A stretch of DNA of 54,303 bases from Lacicoccus qingdaonensis (GTDB lineage: Bacteria; Bacillota; Bacilli; Staphylococcales; Salinicoccaceae): positions 1-54,303 of the forward strand of contig NZ_FNFY01000017.1 of the NCBI RefSeq assembly GCF_900101075.1. Reading direction: 5' to 3'. Under the pieces are notes generated by a model. It ran no database searches. It was not told where the DNA came from and saw only the letters and a program-made list of their open reading frames with translations. Position 1 is the first letter of the stretch. Every line of letters starts with the position of its first letter. Made by a program: the position numbers and the translations under genes. Below, in pieces: positions 1-10,178 of this stretch.

Positions 1-50
1 GAACATTCCAAAGCCTGTGATTACATCGAATGTAGTCGACAGCAACATTG

Positions 51-165
51 TCTGGTAGTGATGGCGGAGAGGCCACACCTGTTCCCATGCCGAACACAGT
101 CGTTAAGCTCTCCAGCGCCGATGGTAGTTGGACTGACGTCCCGTCAGAGTAGGACGCTGCCAGGC
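51..165 (+). rRNA. rrf: 5S ribosomal RNA
   Basis: A 115-nt 5S rRNA. The terminal stem is visible: the 5' end tctggtag pairs with ctgccaggc at the 3' end. The internal core with cacacctgttcccatgccga, and gagtaggacgctgccaggc at the end, is the Bacillales/Staphylococcus 5S consensus. Bases 1-50 are the 23S-5S spacer or 3' flank of 23S, so this is the tail of an rRNA operon entering from the left. Confidence 0.96.
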
Positions 166-173
166 AAACTTTT

Positions 174-199
174 AGAGACCCTTTGCGGTCTCTTTTTTT
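174..199 (+). terminator. Rho-independent terminator of the rRNA operon
   Basis: Stem agagacc/ggtctct with a 6-nt loop followed by a run of seven T, nine bases after the 5S gene. Confidence 0.9.
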
Positions 200-357
200 G
201 GTTAAATTAATATTGTTATTCTCCAGGTTTTCAATCGACGATTTATAAGTTGATATTTATCATTAACATTTATAGTGTATTTTTATCAGCGTATACATGT
301 TAATTTTTATGTGGTAACATTTAAATAAATTTAAATTAATTGTCTGGGGGAATTGCG

Positions 358-1878
358 ATGGGAAGTAAATCTAAAATTATATTAATTTTAGGTATTCTGG
401 CAGGATTATTGTTATTGGTTGGTATAGGCGGTTTTGCAGCTTACCAGTTTTTTATGAACACACCAAAAAATAACTATCTTCTTGCAGAAAAAGATGAAAT
501 TGATTATTTTATGGAAGTTTTTGAAGAACGTTTTGAAAGTGAATTGGAATGGTATGAACAGACTCAGACCAATGCAGTGGAGATGGGTTACACTGTGACA
601 GCGGATGTGAATGATCCGAGCTTGAATGAAATGGGTCTCGGTCAGATGATCAATCAGTCTGAAGTGATTTTACAGACTCAACTTGATAATGAAAATGAAT
701 ATTCATCAGTAGATATGTCAGGTAATATAGCAGGGGTTTCTTTTGAAGACATATTTGCATATCTGGATGAGGATACTGCCGGTATTACATTTCCGTTCAT
801 CGAAGAATATATTATCTTAAATGAGGCAGATGCAGCCACTTTCATTAATACTATGGAGCCTGAAGCTATGGAAGAAGATACTGAGGTGGATTATTCAGAT
901 TTCTTTACAGGATCTTTAAGTGAAGAAAATATAGAGTACATACAGGATGAGTACACATCATTTATCCGTCAGGAGCTTCCCGATGATGCTTTCAGCTCCG
1001 AAAGTGAGGACATAACAGTTGGCGATGATGAAATCAGTGCCGAAAAATTGACTATGGAGTTGAGTGAAACACAGATACAGGAATTTTTAAGCAGCCTGTA
1101 TACTAAGATTGCTGATGATGAAGAATTGGCGGAGATGATCAGAATGGAATTCACTATGAACGCTGCTGACATGGAAGGCGAGAAGTTCATCAGCGATTTT
1201 AATGAAGCGTTGAGGGAAGAAGCTGAGGAAGTCCACAACAGGGAATTCCCGGATGGTCTGACTTCAACAATCTGGTCTGACGGGGATCATATAGTTAAGC
1301 GTGAACTGAATGGATCATTCGTAGATTCTGGAGAAACTGTACCGATTGAGATAGCCGGGGAAAAAGTGGTGAGTGACGAAGGGGAGCAGTTTAACTATAC
1401 GATTTCATCAGAAGGCGAAAGTGTTGATATGGAAGCAGCTTTCAATGAGACTGAAGATGGCTTCAGCGATCATGTCGAATTTAGTGAGCAGAATTCTTCA
1501 AGTATATTTGCTTTATCTATGGACAAAACATCGGTAGATACTGAACAGACTAACTTCCAACTTGATTTCCCTACAGGCTTCGAAGGGGAAACAGTTTCAT
1601 TGTTCTGGGATATGGAAGGAACTTATGAAGAAGATCAGGTTTCACAAACCCATACGTTATATGCCGATGACGGTACGACGGTTACACGTGATAATTTTGC
1701 TTTGAATATTGACGTTGAGGGTTCTACTTTAAATGAGGTAGAGCGTCCGGAAACTGAAAATACTGTTGATTTGGGCAGTATGGAAGAATCGGAACTGGAA
1801 CAGTATTTCAATGAATTCGGCGAACAGTTCACAGAATGGATGGGGACGAATGTTCCGGGTATGAATCAGGGTTTTTAA
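358..1878 (+). CDS. Membrane-anchored acidic extracytoplasmic protein, function unknown
   Basis: I do not recognise a catalytic family with certainty. The 506-residue product has one N-terminal hydrophobic segment (about residues 6-30) preceded by Lys residues, without a lipobox, so it is probably a signal anchor with a large outer domain. That domain is very acidic and rich in Glu, Asp, Ser and Thr and contains no cysteine that I noticed. An upstream TTG in frame at 340 is possible, but the ATG at 358 has a ggggg ribosome site at 346-350 with good spacing. The gene starts a cluster with two ABC-2 permeases and an ATPase, 28 bp upstream of the first permease, so it may be an accessory or sensor subunit of that exporter (inference). 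Similar proteins of unknown function occur beside ABC permeases in Bacillales. Confidence 0.75.
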   Translation: MGSKSKIILILGILAGLLLLVGIGGFAAYQFFMNTPKNNYLLAEKDEIDYFMEVFEERFESELEWYEQTQTNAVEMGYTVTADVNDPSLNEMGLGQMINQSEVILQTQLDNENEYSSVDMSGNIAGVSFEDIFAYLDEDTAGITFPFIEEYIILNEADAATFINTMEPEAMEEDTEVDYSDFFTGSLSEENIEYIQDEYTSFIRQELPDDAFSSESEDITVGDDEISAEKLTMELSETQIQEFLSSLYTKIADDEELAEMIRMEFTMNAADMEGEKFISDFNEALREEAEEVHNREFPDGLTSTIWSDGDHIVKRELNGSFVDSGETVPIEIAGEKVVSDEGEQFNYTISSEGESVDMEAAFNETEDGFSDHVEFSEQNSSSIFALSMDKTSVDTEQTNFQLDFPTGFEGETVSLFWDMEGTYEEDQVSQTHTLYADDGTTVTRDNFALNIDVEGSTLNEVERPETENTVDLGSMEESELEQYFNEFGEQFTEWMGTNVPGMNQGF

Positions 1879-1906
1879 TAAAATGATTTGAAAGGGTGCA
1901 TTAGCA

Positions 1907-3127
1907 ATGAAGACATTGAAGCATATATTCGTGTTTCTGGCTAATGACATCAATAGAATGAAGAGGAAGTGGCTGTCACTTCCTCTTATTTATATTTCAC
2001 CATTAATATTTGTCAGCCTTGTCATATGGATGGCGTCATTATTGTTCTCTCCAGATGAGGAGGCGCCTGTTTCTGTCGGGGTAGTCAATCTGGATGACAG
2101 TGATGAAACACAGGAGATGGTCTCATTGCTGGTGGAAGCGACGGATGTTGCTGAAGGATTGAAGCTTGAGGGACTTGAGCACGAGGAAGCATCTGAACAG
2201 ATTGAAAATGATGATATCGCTGCCTACATCGTCTTCCCGCCGGAGTTTTTCACGAAAATGATTCAAGGGGAAGAAAGCCGCCTGGAAGTGGTGGGCAATC
2301 CGAACCGTGTGCTGGAAAGCCATGTGGTCAATGAGGTGATCGAGACTGTGGTGAGGCATATTAGAAGTTCTCAGGCGAATATACTTACCATCAATCATTA
2401 CGCTGAAAATTTTGGCATGGATGCGGATCAGCGTAATGAACTGATGCTGAATCAGTTCATCAGTTTTTTTCTGCAGACTTTATCTAGCGACACGATGATG
2501 GATGAATCGGAAAGCGCCCACCATATGTCCACAGGGTATGAATATTTCATCATCAATGGCATGTTCATCATCATATCGATATGGGTTCTGGTGACACATC
2601 TGGCACTTGTACAGGATGTGAGGCAGCAATTAAGAAACAGGATGAGAATGTTCGGGGCGACATATATTGCCGAAGGCACTGCAAAGACACTGTTGACGTT
2701 TACTGTGACAGTCTTAATGAGCATTTTATTTTTATACATAGTGACGAAAATCGACGGCCTGTATATTGTGGGTGAGAATTTTGTCAGGGTATCTGTGCTG
2801 ATGGGTTTATACATAACAGCTCTTGCCTTGGTATTGCTGCTCATCGACTGGGTGATTCCTTCATTTAAAGCGGCTCTCTTGGTCAAGGCTGCGGTGCTTT
2901 TTTCTGTCCTGCTGTTTGCCGGTGCTTTAATACCAAGAATTTACTTCCCGATATATTTTGAAACTATTTTTGATTTCAGTTTTAGTTATCAGGCTTTGAA
3001 CTGGATAGAGGAGATCATGCTCGGCAGCCGGTTTTCATTTGAGCTCGATGTGCTGCTCATTTCCATTATTGTACTGTCGGTGATGCTGATTGCTGCCGGT
3101 CTGTGGAAGGAGCGGAGAGTGCGATGA
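1907..3127 (+). CDS. ABC-2 type transporter permease (NatB/YhgE-like)
   Basis: A 406-residue membrane protein: one N-terminal transmembrane helix (about residues 22-46), a soluble extracytoplasmic region of about 160 residues, then a group of about five helices in the C-terminal half. This is the layout of ABC-2 export permeases with a large outer loop, as in NatB and linearmycin-type exporters. The ATG at 1907 has an AAAGGG site about 10 bases upstream. The end overlaps the next permease gene by four bases, and the ATPase follows, so the three form a translationally coupled transporter. The substrate is unknown; sodium, lipid-like antibiotics or cell-envelope compounds are options for the family. 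Confidence 0.85.
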   Translation: MKTLKHIFVFLANDINRMKRKWLSLPLIYISPLIFVSLVIWMASLLFSPDEEAPVSVGVVNLDDSDETQEMVSLLVEATDVAEGLKLEGLEHEEASEQIENDDIAAYIVFPPEFFTKMIQGEESRLEVVGNPNRVLESHVVNEVIETVVRHIRSSQANILTINHYAENFGMDADQRNELMLNQFISFFLQTLSSDTMMDESESAHHMSTGYEYFIINGMFIIISIWVLVTHLALVQDVRQQLRNRMRMFGATYIAEGTAKTLLTFTVTVLMSILFLYIVTKIDGLYIVGENFVRVSVLMGLYITALALVLLLIDWVIPSFKAALLVKAAVLFSVLLFAGALIPRIYFPIYFETIFDFSFSYQALNWIEEIMLGSRFSFELDVLLISIIVLSVMLIAAGLWKERRVR

Positions 3128-4248
3128 AAAACTTATTGATAACACGCTGGCTGTTGCTGAGGCCTGTACTTTGGAAAGTGATGCTGTGGATGTTGCTGCC
3201 GCTTGCTCTGACAATTCTCATTACTTCTGCAGTTAATGAAACGGGTGAAGATTTCAGAGTGCCTGTTGCAGTAGTAGTTCAGGGCGAAGAGGGAGAAGTG
3301 ACAAGGGGTATACTGAATTCGCTGGAGAATAGTGAGTTTATCAGGCTGGATAAGTTTAAAGAAAATGAACAAAATCATGCCATTCATCAATTGGAGCAGT
3401 ATAATTACGATAGTGTATTCGTACTGACGGAAGATTTCGAAAATAAAATGACAAATAACGACAGGGATAATTTAGTGGAAGCTCATTATACAGACAGGTC
3501 CCTATTCTACGTGCCGGTGAAAGAACAGCTGGCATCACTCATGCAGGAATACCTTGGAGAACTGGCTGTTTATGAGGAAATCTACTCACTCCGTGATGAA
3601 TTTGCTCCGGAGCAGTCAATTTCAGAACAGGAAATAGGGAGTACGATAAAGACCATCCGGACAGACAGTAATTTATTGACCCAGGAGTTGACATTCCAGG
3701 ACACTGAATCGTCGTCAGATTATGATGATATGCTGAATCCGTGGACAGGATGGGCATATTTGACGATTATGCTGTCCGTATTCATGTTTGATATGATTAA
3801 TAAGGAATATCATGGCAATATCGGCCATCGATTCAAATTTACAACCATCTCTCATAAGTCGTATTTATTATACAGTCTGATGATGTTTACGGCAGTTATG
3901 CTGCTGATCGATCTGACGACGTACTTTATAATCAATTCAATGTTTGGAGTGGATGTCAGCCTTTTTGCTTTGATTTCGTTCAGGATGTTTTGCAGCTTAT
4001 TGGGCTTTCTGCTTGCAGTGTCTGCCGGAAGTCCGTTCGGATTGTATCTATCCGGCCTGATGGTTACGGTCGTTCTGCTTGCGCTGCACATAGTGATGCC
4101 GCTTGCAGGAGGCCAGGCCGTGCGGTGGGCTTATGAATACCTGCATCCGGCGGTGTCCTTGATGACCGGGACCATGAATCTGATGCTGCCTGTTTTACTG
4201 CTGATAATCGTTGTATGGAAAGGGCGTGGGGCACTTGTTGAAAGTTGA
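3124..4248 (+). CDS. ABC-2 type transporter permease, second subunit
   Basis: A 374-residue product with the same architecture as its upstream neighbour: helix 1 at about residues 17-37, an outer domain of about 170 residues, then five or six C-terminal helices. It is likely the heterodimer partner of the preceding permease. An in-frame GTG at 3103 would extend it by seven residues, but the ATG at 3124 overlapping the previous stop (ATGA-type junction) is the natural coupled start, with ggag at 3114-3117. Its last codons overlap the start of the ATPase gene. Confidence 0.85.
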   Translation: MKNLLITRWLLLRPVLWKVMLWMLLPLALTILITSAVNETGEDFRVPVAVVVQGEEGEVTRGILNSLENSEFIRLDKFKENEQNHAIHQLEQYNYDSVFVLTEDFENKMTNNDRDNLVEAHYTDRSLFYVPVKEQLASLMQEYLGELAVYEEIYSLRDEFAPEQSISEQEIGSTIKTIRTDSNLLTQELTFQDTESSSDYDDMLNPWTGWAYLTIMLSVFMFDMINKEYHGNIGHRFKFTTISHKSYLLYSLMMFTAVMLLIDLTTYFIINSMFGVDVSLFALISFRMFCSLLGFLLAVSAGSPFGLYLSGLMVTVVLLALHIVMPLAGGQAVRWAYEYLHPAVSLMTGTMNLMLPVLLLIIVVWKGRGALVES

Positions 4249-4882
4249 TGCTTTATATAAAAGTTACGGTAAAGAGCCGGTGCTTGAAGATTTCAATATG
4301 CAGGCGGACCGGGGAGAAATCATCGGTCTCGTCGGAGAAAACGGCGCGGGCAAGTCCACACTGCTGAGAATTATTGCGACATTGAACCGGCCGACTGACG
4401 GTGAAGTGTATATAGATGAACAAAGCTATGGGAAAAATTATAAAAAACTGCGCAGGAAAATAGGGTATGTCCCTCAGGAGATCGAATTGTGGGAAGAGCT
4501 TTCCGTAATAGAAAATATGCGTTTTTTTGAAAAGCTTTCCCATGAAAACCGGTCTGTTCCCGAATTGAAAAATCTGCTGTCAGAACTGCATCTGGAAAAA
4601 TATGATACAAAAGTGAGCCGGCTGTCCGGCGGTATGAAACGGAAACTGAACCTGGCCATCAGCCTCATACACGAGCCGGAACTGCTGCTGCTGGATGAAC
4701 CGACGTCCGGCATAGATCTTAAATCGCGGATTGAAATCGGTAAATTTTTAAAAGGACTTGCCGGCAAAGGGGCGTTGATCATCTATACTTCGCATGATAT
4801 GACAGAAATCAGGGAACTATGTGACCGTACCATTTTTATAGGAAAAGATCCGTTTTATAAAAATATATTAACAGATGGTTGA
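4238..4882 (+). CDS. ABC transporter ATP-binding protein
   Basis: The nucleotide-binding subunit of the exporter encoded just upstream. Walker A GENGAGKST lies near residues 33-41, the Q-loop at VPQEIELW, the ABC signature LSGGMKRKLNLA, Walker B LLLLDEPT and the H-loop TSHD follow in order. At 214 residues it is a minimal ATPase without a C-terminal extension. The start is uncertain: there is no ATG, and TTG at 4235 or 4238 (preceded by gtgggg) or GTG at 4226 are the options. I chose 4238 because it gives the standard N-terminus leading into the A-loop Tyr. The gene overlaps the upstream permease, which implies translational coupling. Confidence 0.88.
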   Translation: MKVDALYKSYGKEPVLEDFNMQADRGEIIGLVGENGAGKSTLLRIIATLNRPTDGEVYIDEQSYGKNYKKLRRKIGYVPQEIELWEELSVIENMRFFEKLSHENRSVPELKNLLSELHLEKYDTKVSRLSGGMKRKLNLAISLIHEPELLLLDEPTSGIDLKSRIEIGKFLKGLAGKGALIIYTSHDMTEIRELCDRTIFIGKDPFYKNILTDG

Positions 4883-4893
4883 AAGGTGATTGA

Positions 4894-6140
4894 ATGCGTT
4901 TGATAAATAAACTGAACGAATTAAGAAGCGCTCCGGCCATATCCATGCATGTGCCCGGCCATAAAAACATGACCGTCGGAAACCTGGACAGGTTGAACTG
5001 GATGGATGATATGACAGAGATTACGGGGCTGGATGATCTGCATTCCCCTGAAGGGGTCCTGCTTGAACTGAATGAGTTTTTATCCGGAAAATATCCGGGA
5101 TATATGGCACAGGCTGTGGTGAACGGCACGACGACAGGTATTTTATCAGCCATTTATGCCCTTAAGGATAAGGTGGATCAATTTGTGGTCATTGACGATG
5201 CCCATAAATCCGTTTATCATGGTCTGGACCTTACCGGGGCATCATTTCAAAAGAAATCATCAGAAGAGATATTGACGATGGAATTGAAGAATAAAGCCCT
5301 CATCCTTACATATCCGACATACAGCGGCGATGGTATCAAAGACCTGGCACACATCATTGAAAAATCAAGAGCTGGAGGGGCGGCCGTCATCGTCGACGAA
5401 GCCCACGGTGCTCATAACGATATCGCACCGGGATTTCTGCCTTCAGCGATGAATTACGGGGCGGATATCGTCGTACAGTCGTATCATAAGATGCTGCCTG
5501 CCCTCACGGGTGCCTCAGCCGTATTTACAAATGACCGTCAGCTGCACAGGACGATGATGAAATACATCGACTACTTTGAAACGTCGAGCCCTTCCTATTT
5601 GATATTGGCATCGATAGAACTCGCCCATCAGTTTTATAATGATTTTGTACATACTGAATTTTATGACAGAAGACTTGAAATAATGGATTATCTGCAGTCA
5701 CTTGATTTTACGGTCATAGAAAGTGATGACCCCGCCAAAATCATTATTAACAGAGAGGGTATGTCACCTTATCAGCTAATTGACATACTGGATGAGGCAC
5801 ATATCTATTCAGAAATGGTGACAGATGAAGGGGTGCTCTGGTGTCTGCCTTTATTTCATGTAGGACACGGCTACCCGCTGTCTTCATTGTTTGAAAGGCT
5901 GGATAAATTATCATATGACGGAACGGACCCCGCTCTCGTCCGTGGTGAAGATTTAAGTTTTCTCATAGGAAAAGAAGCCGTACGAACGGTGGTGCCGTAT
6001 CCTCCGGGAGTGCCGATTATACATGCAGGCGAACATTTTACACATGACATCGTTAAAACTATAATACACAAAAGGTATTATCATGTTAAAATGGAAGGCA
6101 TAGAAGACAATATAGAATGCTATAAAGTTGAGGATGACAC

Positions 6141-6144
<4 letters not shown>
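4894..6144 (+). CDS. Orn/Lys/Arg decarboxylase family PLP enzyme
   Basis: A fold-type I PLP enzyme of 416 residues, related to B. subtilis YaaO and SpeA and to the protein encoded just before tmk in staphylococci. Visible features are the N-terminal HVPGHK motif, the VNGTTTG phosphate-binding segment, the DEAHGAH cofactor motif and the PLP-binding lysine at about residue 199 (SYHKMLP). It is shorter than biosynthetic arginine decarboxylase (about 480 residues), the C-terminal domain being reduced. The substrate cannot be set from sequence; polyamine or cadaverine formation is the family expectation. It overlaps tmk by four bases and is probably cotranscribed with it. Confidence 0.85.
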
Positions 6145-7099
<955 letters not shown>

Positions 7100-7110
7100 A
7101 GTAAATATAG

Positions 7111-8019
7111 ATGGATATTAATCAGACGACGGAAAGCTATCTTTTGAACGCCATTCAAAATAAACGGCTAAGTCACACATATATGTTCGAAGGCGATACT
7201 CTGGAGACATTGAGAAGATATGGCATGTTTTTCGCATTGAACATATTCGGAGACACACCGCGCAACCAGTCTTTGCTGGTAGAGGGGAATCATCCGGATT
7301 TCTATTATCTGCACACTGATGAAAACTCGATAAAGAAAGAAGCGGTCGGTGAACTGATGCATGTGATGAACAACAAGCCGACAGAATCAGAATATAAAGT
7401 ATATATTATAGAGGCTTTTGACAAGCTGACCCCGCAGGCTGAAAACAGCCTCCTCAAATTTTTGGAGGAGCCGCCCGAGAAAACAATAGCAATTTTACTG
7501 ACAATCGATAAAAGCAACATTTTGCCGACTATTCATTCCAGGGCCCAGCACGTCCATATTAAAGGGCAGAGCAGCGACCGCCTGAAAGAACTGGAATATT
7601 TATCAGAAGCGGATCTGCAGACGTTAGATGTACTGTCTCTCAATGCACAGCATATAAAAGATACAGGCGAGAATTTCACAAAACTGCGAAGTGCGGCGGC
7701 TGAATTTTCATCCAAATGGATAAATGGCCACTCTCTCGTGCTGCTGGATATTAAACCGATGCTGGATCTTTGTGCTGAACGGCGGGACTATTCGCTGCTG
7801 CTGCAGCTGATAGATGGCTATGTGCGCCAGGCCTTGCATTCGAAGTTGAAGCTCGACATATTCGAACCGTTTAAAGAAGGCGTCAAAGTGGATAATATCA
7901 TCGGTGTGAATCATCTGACCAATATGCTGGATGAAATAGAACAGGCCAATAAGATGATTCAATTCAATGTACACCCGATGCTCGCATTTGAGGGAATGGT
8001 TATCATTTCGAAAGGTTGA
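7111..8019 (+). CDS. holB: DNA polymerase III subunit delta'
   Basis: A clamp-loader subunit of 302 residues. The N-terminal AAA-like domain is recognisable (LSHTYMFEGD, the position of the P-loop, which is degenerate as usual for delta'), with ADP-site and sensor segments including AENSLLKFLEEPP (sensor region near residue 115) and TIHSRAQ (sensor 1). The C-terminal helical domain follows. The ribosome site is weak. Length and position between darA and ricT fit B. subtilis HolB (329 residues), slightly short. Confidence 0.93.
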   Translation: MDINQTTESYLLNAIQNKRLSHTYMFEGDTLETLRRYGMFFALNIFGDTPRNQSLLVEGNHPDFYYLHTDENSIKKEAVGELMHVMNNKPTESEYKVYIIEAFDKLTPQAENSLLKFLEEPPEKTIAILLTIDKSNILPTIHSRAQHVHIKGQSSDRLKELEYLSEADLQTLDVLSLNAQHIKDTGENFTKLRSAAAEFSSKWINGHSLVLLDIKPMLDLCAERRDYSLLLQLIDGYVRQALHSKLKLDIFEPFKEGVKVDNIIGVNHLTNMLDEIEQANKMIQFNVHPMLAFEGMVIISKG

Positions 8020-8025
8020 TGAATT

Positions 8026-8844
8026 ATGATAAAACTCATGACTGCGACTCAATTAGATTACTTTAGTAATATTTATATAGACAGCAGTAAAGCATCTGTA
8101 AAAAGAGATGATTACATTATTGCCGAGACAAAGCGCGGGAAGGAATTGCTGCGTGTCGTCAAAGGCACATATGAAATACCAAAAGATAATATAGTTGAAC
8201 CGGACGGTCAATTTATAAAATTCGCAGATGACAGCGATTTAAAAAAATATCATGAAAATGAATCCAAGGCGGCGGATGCATTACAATTCTGCAAAAAGTC
8301 CGTCGTGGAGGAAAAGCTGGATATGAACATCGTCAACGCGATGTATACGCTTGACGATAAAAAGCTCATTTTCAAGTTTACTGCTGATGAACGTGTGGAT
8401 TTCAGATCACTTGTCAGAGTGCTTGCCACACGGTTTAAAACACGCATCGAATTAAGACAGGTCGGTGTTCGTGATGAAGCTAAATATTTAGGCGGTATCG
8501 GCCCATGCGGCCGGGCACACTGCTGCTCGACTTTTCTCGGTGATTTCGTACCGGTCAGCATCCAGATGGCGAAAAATCAGGATCTTTCCCTGTCACCGAC
8601 AAAAATTTCAGGAGCATGCGGCAGACTGATGTGCTGCCTGAATTATGAAGATCAGTACTATGAGGATACAAGGAATAAAATGCCCGATGTCGGTGAAATG
8701 GTCGATACCCCGAACGGCAAAGGCAAAGTCATCGGCATGAATATTCTGGATCTGGTTGTCCAGGTGAAATATAAGGACGACTATATTCAGGAATATCATT
8801 ATGATGAGCTGGAGGAAACGGCTCCCCACGGTGGTTTTTCATAA
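8026..8844 (+). CDS. ricT: PSP1-domain regulator of RNase Y, RicT (YaaT)
   Basis: A 272-residue PSP1 protein. In B. subtilis RicT joins RicA and RicF in the Y-complex, which carries [4Fe-4S] clusters and stimulates RNase Y-dependent mRNA maturation. The Cys-rich segment is visible: GPCGRAHCCSTFL at about residues 161-173 and GACGRLMCCLNYE at about residues 198-210, supplying cluster ligands. The start ATG at 8026 has aaagg ten bases upstream. It overlaps the yabA start (TAATG). Confidence 0.93.
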   Translation: MIKLMTATQLDYFSNIYIDSSKASVKRDDYIIAETKRGKELLRVVKGTYEIPKDNIVEPDGQFIKFADDSDLKKYHENESKAADALQFCKKSVVEEKLDMNIVNAMYTLDDKKLIFKFTADERVDFRSLVRVLATRFKTRIELRQVGVRDEAKYLGGIGPCGRAHCCSTFLGDFVPVSIQMAKNQDLSLSPTKISGACGRLMCCLNYEDQYYEDTRNKMPDVGEMVDTPNGKGKVIGMNILDLVVQVKYKDDYIQEYHYDELEETAPHGGFS

Positions 8845-9152
8845 TGGACCGCGAACAGCTTTTCAATCATATCAGTAAGCTTGAGAATGATCTTCAAAAC
8901 ATGCAGGAAAACCTTGAATCGATCAAGGTGCATGCAGTTAAGCTGGTTGAAGAGAATGTCAGCTTACAGATGGAAAAAGAACATTACGAAACATTGGTGA
9001 ACAATGCAAAAACAAAACCTGATGCCTCTTTCAAACAAAACACTTTAAAAAATTTGTATGATGAAGGTTTCCATATCTGCAACGTACATTTTGGTACACA
9101 CAGACATGGTGAAGAGTGTCTCTTCTGTCAGGGTTTCATAAATCAAACATAA
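8844..9152 (+). CDS. yabA: Replication initiation control protein YabA
   Basis: A small protein of 102 residues that in B. subtilis binds DnaA and DnaN to limit initiation. The N-terminal half (residues 3-55) is a leucine-rich coiled coil; the C-terminal zinc-binding part shows FHICNVHFGTHRHGEECLFC with the His/Cys ligands. The start overlaps the ricT stop. A hairpin terminator directly follows the stop. Confidence 0.94.
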   Translation: MDREQLFNHISKLENDLQNMQENLESIKVHAVKLVEENVSLQMEKEHYETLVNNAKTKPDASFKQNTLKNLYDEGFHICNVHFGTHRHGEECLFCQGFINQT

Positions 9153-9156
9153 CTGG

Positions 9157-9178
9157 AAAAGCGGCTGATGCCGCTTTT
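9157..9178 (+). terminator. Hairpin terminator after yabA
   Basis: Stem aaaagcggc/gccgctttt with a 4-nt loop; the last Ts of the stem act as a short U-run. It lies 25 bases before the next gene start, so it may only attenuate transcription into the methyltransferase gene. Confidence 0.65.
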
Positions 9179-9202
9179 CTTATGTCAACAGAGGTGAAGG
9201 AA

Positions 9203-9931
9203 TTGTTAAAAGATGGGGAAAGACTGGATGAGCTTTTCCGTGAATCGATGCAAATCATTCAGAGCAGATCGGTATTTTCTTTTTCCGTGGATGCTCTGCT
9301 GCTTGCTGATTTCACGAAGATCACGAAACGGGATAAAAAGATCATGGACTTATGTTCAGGCAATGGCATCATCCCGCTGCTCCTCTCCCACAGGACCAGC
9401 CTGCCGATAGACGCGGTGGAAATCCAGGAAGTGCTGGTGGATATGGCCGAACGCTCATTTGATCTGAATGAAAAATCGTCCATGCTTACCATTCATAATA
9501 TTGATATTAAAAATATAAAGTCGCATTTTGAGCACTCGTCATACGATGTCATTACCGTCAACCCGCCATACTTTACGAATGACCAGCCACTAAAGACTCT
9601 CGGCCCGCACAGTATCGCAAGACACGAAGTCATGATCGATCTTGAAGGGATAATTGCGGCAGCCCGCTACCTCATTAAAAATAAAGGCCGGCTCTATATG
9701 GTGCACCGTGCAGAGCGGAGTGAAGAAGTCACATATCAGCTGATGCAAAACGGCTTCCGGGTAAAAAAGAAACAGTTTGTCTATAATGATCCGGCGTCTC
9801 GGACTGCGATGTTCGTCGTGCTGGAAGCGGCATTTCATTCTCAGGCCTATGTTGATATACTGCAGCCTTTTTATATATACGGCCCGGACAATAAGTACTC
9901 AAAGGCAATGCTAGAGGTCTACTATGGTTAA
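9203..9931 (+). CDS. tRNA1(Val) (adenine37-N6)-methyltransferase-like protein (YabB)
   Basis: A SAM-dependent N6-adenine methyltransferase of the TrmN6/YabB family, 242 residues from the TTG at 9203. The SAM-binding motif MDLCSGNGIIPLLL and the catalytic NPPY motif (VITVNPPYF) are clear. An open frame extends back to 9116, inside yabA, but the homologous start (M-x-KDGERLD) and the agaggtga ribosome site at 9190-9196 favour TTG 9203. ATG 9182 is the alternative. It overlaps the GIY-YIG gene by eight bases. Confidence 0.9.
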   Translation: MLKDGERLDELFRESMQIIQSRSVFSFSVDALLLADFTKITKRDKKIMDLCSGNGIIPLLLSHRTSLPIDAVEIQEVLVDMAERSFDLNEKSSMLTIHNIDIKNIKSHFEHSSYDVITVNPPYFTNDQPLKTLGPHSIARHEVMIDLEGIIAAARYLIKNKGRLYMVHRAERSEEVTYQLMQNGFRVKKKQFVYNDPASRTAMFVVLEAAFHSQAYVDILQPFYIYGPDNKYSKAMLEVYYG

Positions 9932-10178
9932 TTATCATATTTATATTGTCGAGTGCATTGACGGCACCCTCTATACCGGCTATGCAAGAGATGTCGAGGC
10001 GAGGGTGAAAAAACACAACCTCGGTACAGGAGCGAAATATACGAGGAATAAACGTCCGGTAAAGCTGAAGTATCAGGAAACCTTTGATTCGAAGAGTGAT
10101 GCGATGAGAAGGGAGATAGAGATCAAGAAGCTTTCAAGGCGTGAAAAATTGATTTTGATCAGAGGAGGAAAATCATGA
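9924..10178 (+). CDS. GIY-YIG nuclease domain protein (YazA)
   Basis: An 84-residue UPF0213-type protein. The GIY-YIG signature appears as YHIYIVECIDGTLYTGYARD at residues 4-23, followed by the Arg (EARVKKHN) and the Glu in the EIEIKKLSRREK segment. Its biological role is not established. It lies between the yabB-type methyltransferase gene and rsmI, as in B. subtilis, and overlaps both. Confidence 0.93.
   Translation: MVNYHIYIVECIDGTLYTGYARDVEARVKKHNLGTGAKYTRNKRPVKLKYQETFDSKSDAMRREIEIKKLSRREKLILIRGGKS

Noticed and set aside
2581-2775. Small Cys-rich plus-strand frame inside the first permease gene
   Set aside because: Lies in another frame within a well-supported permease gene; GTG/ATG without ribosome site and no known family.
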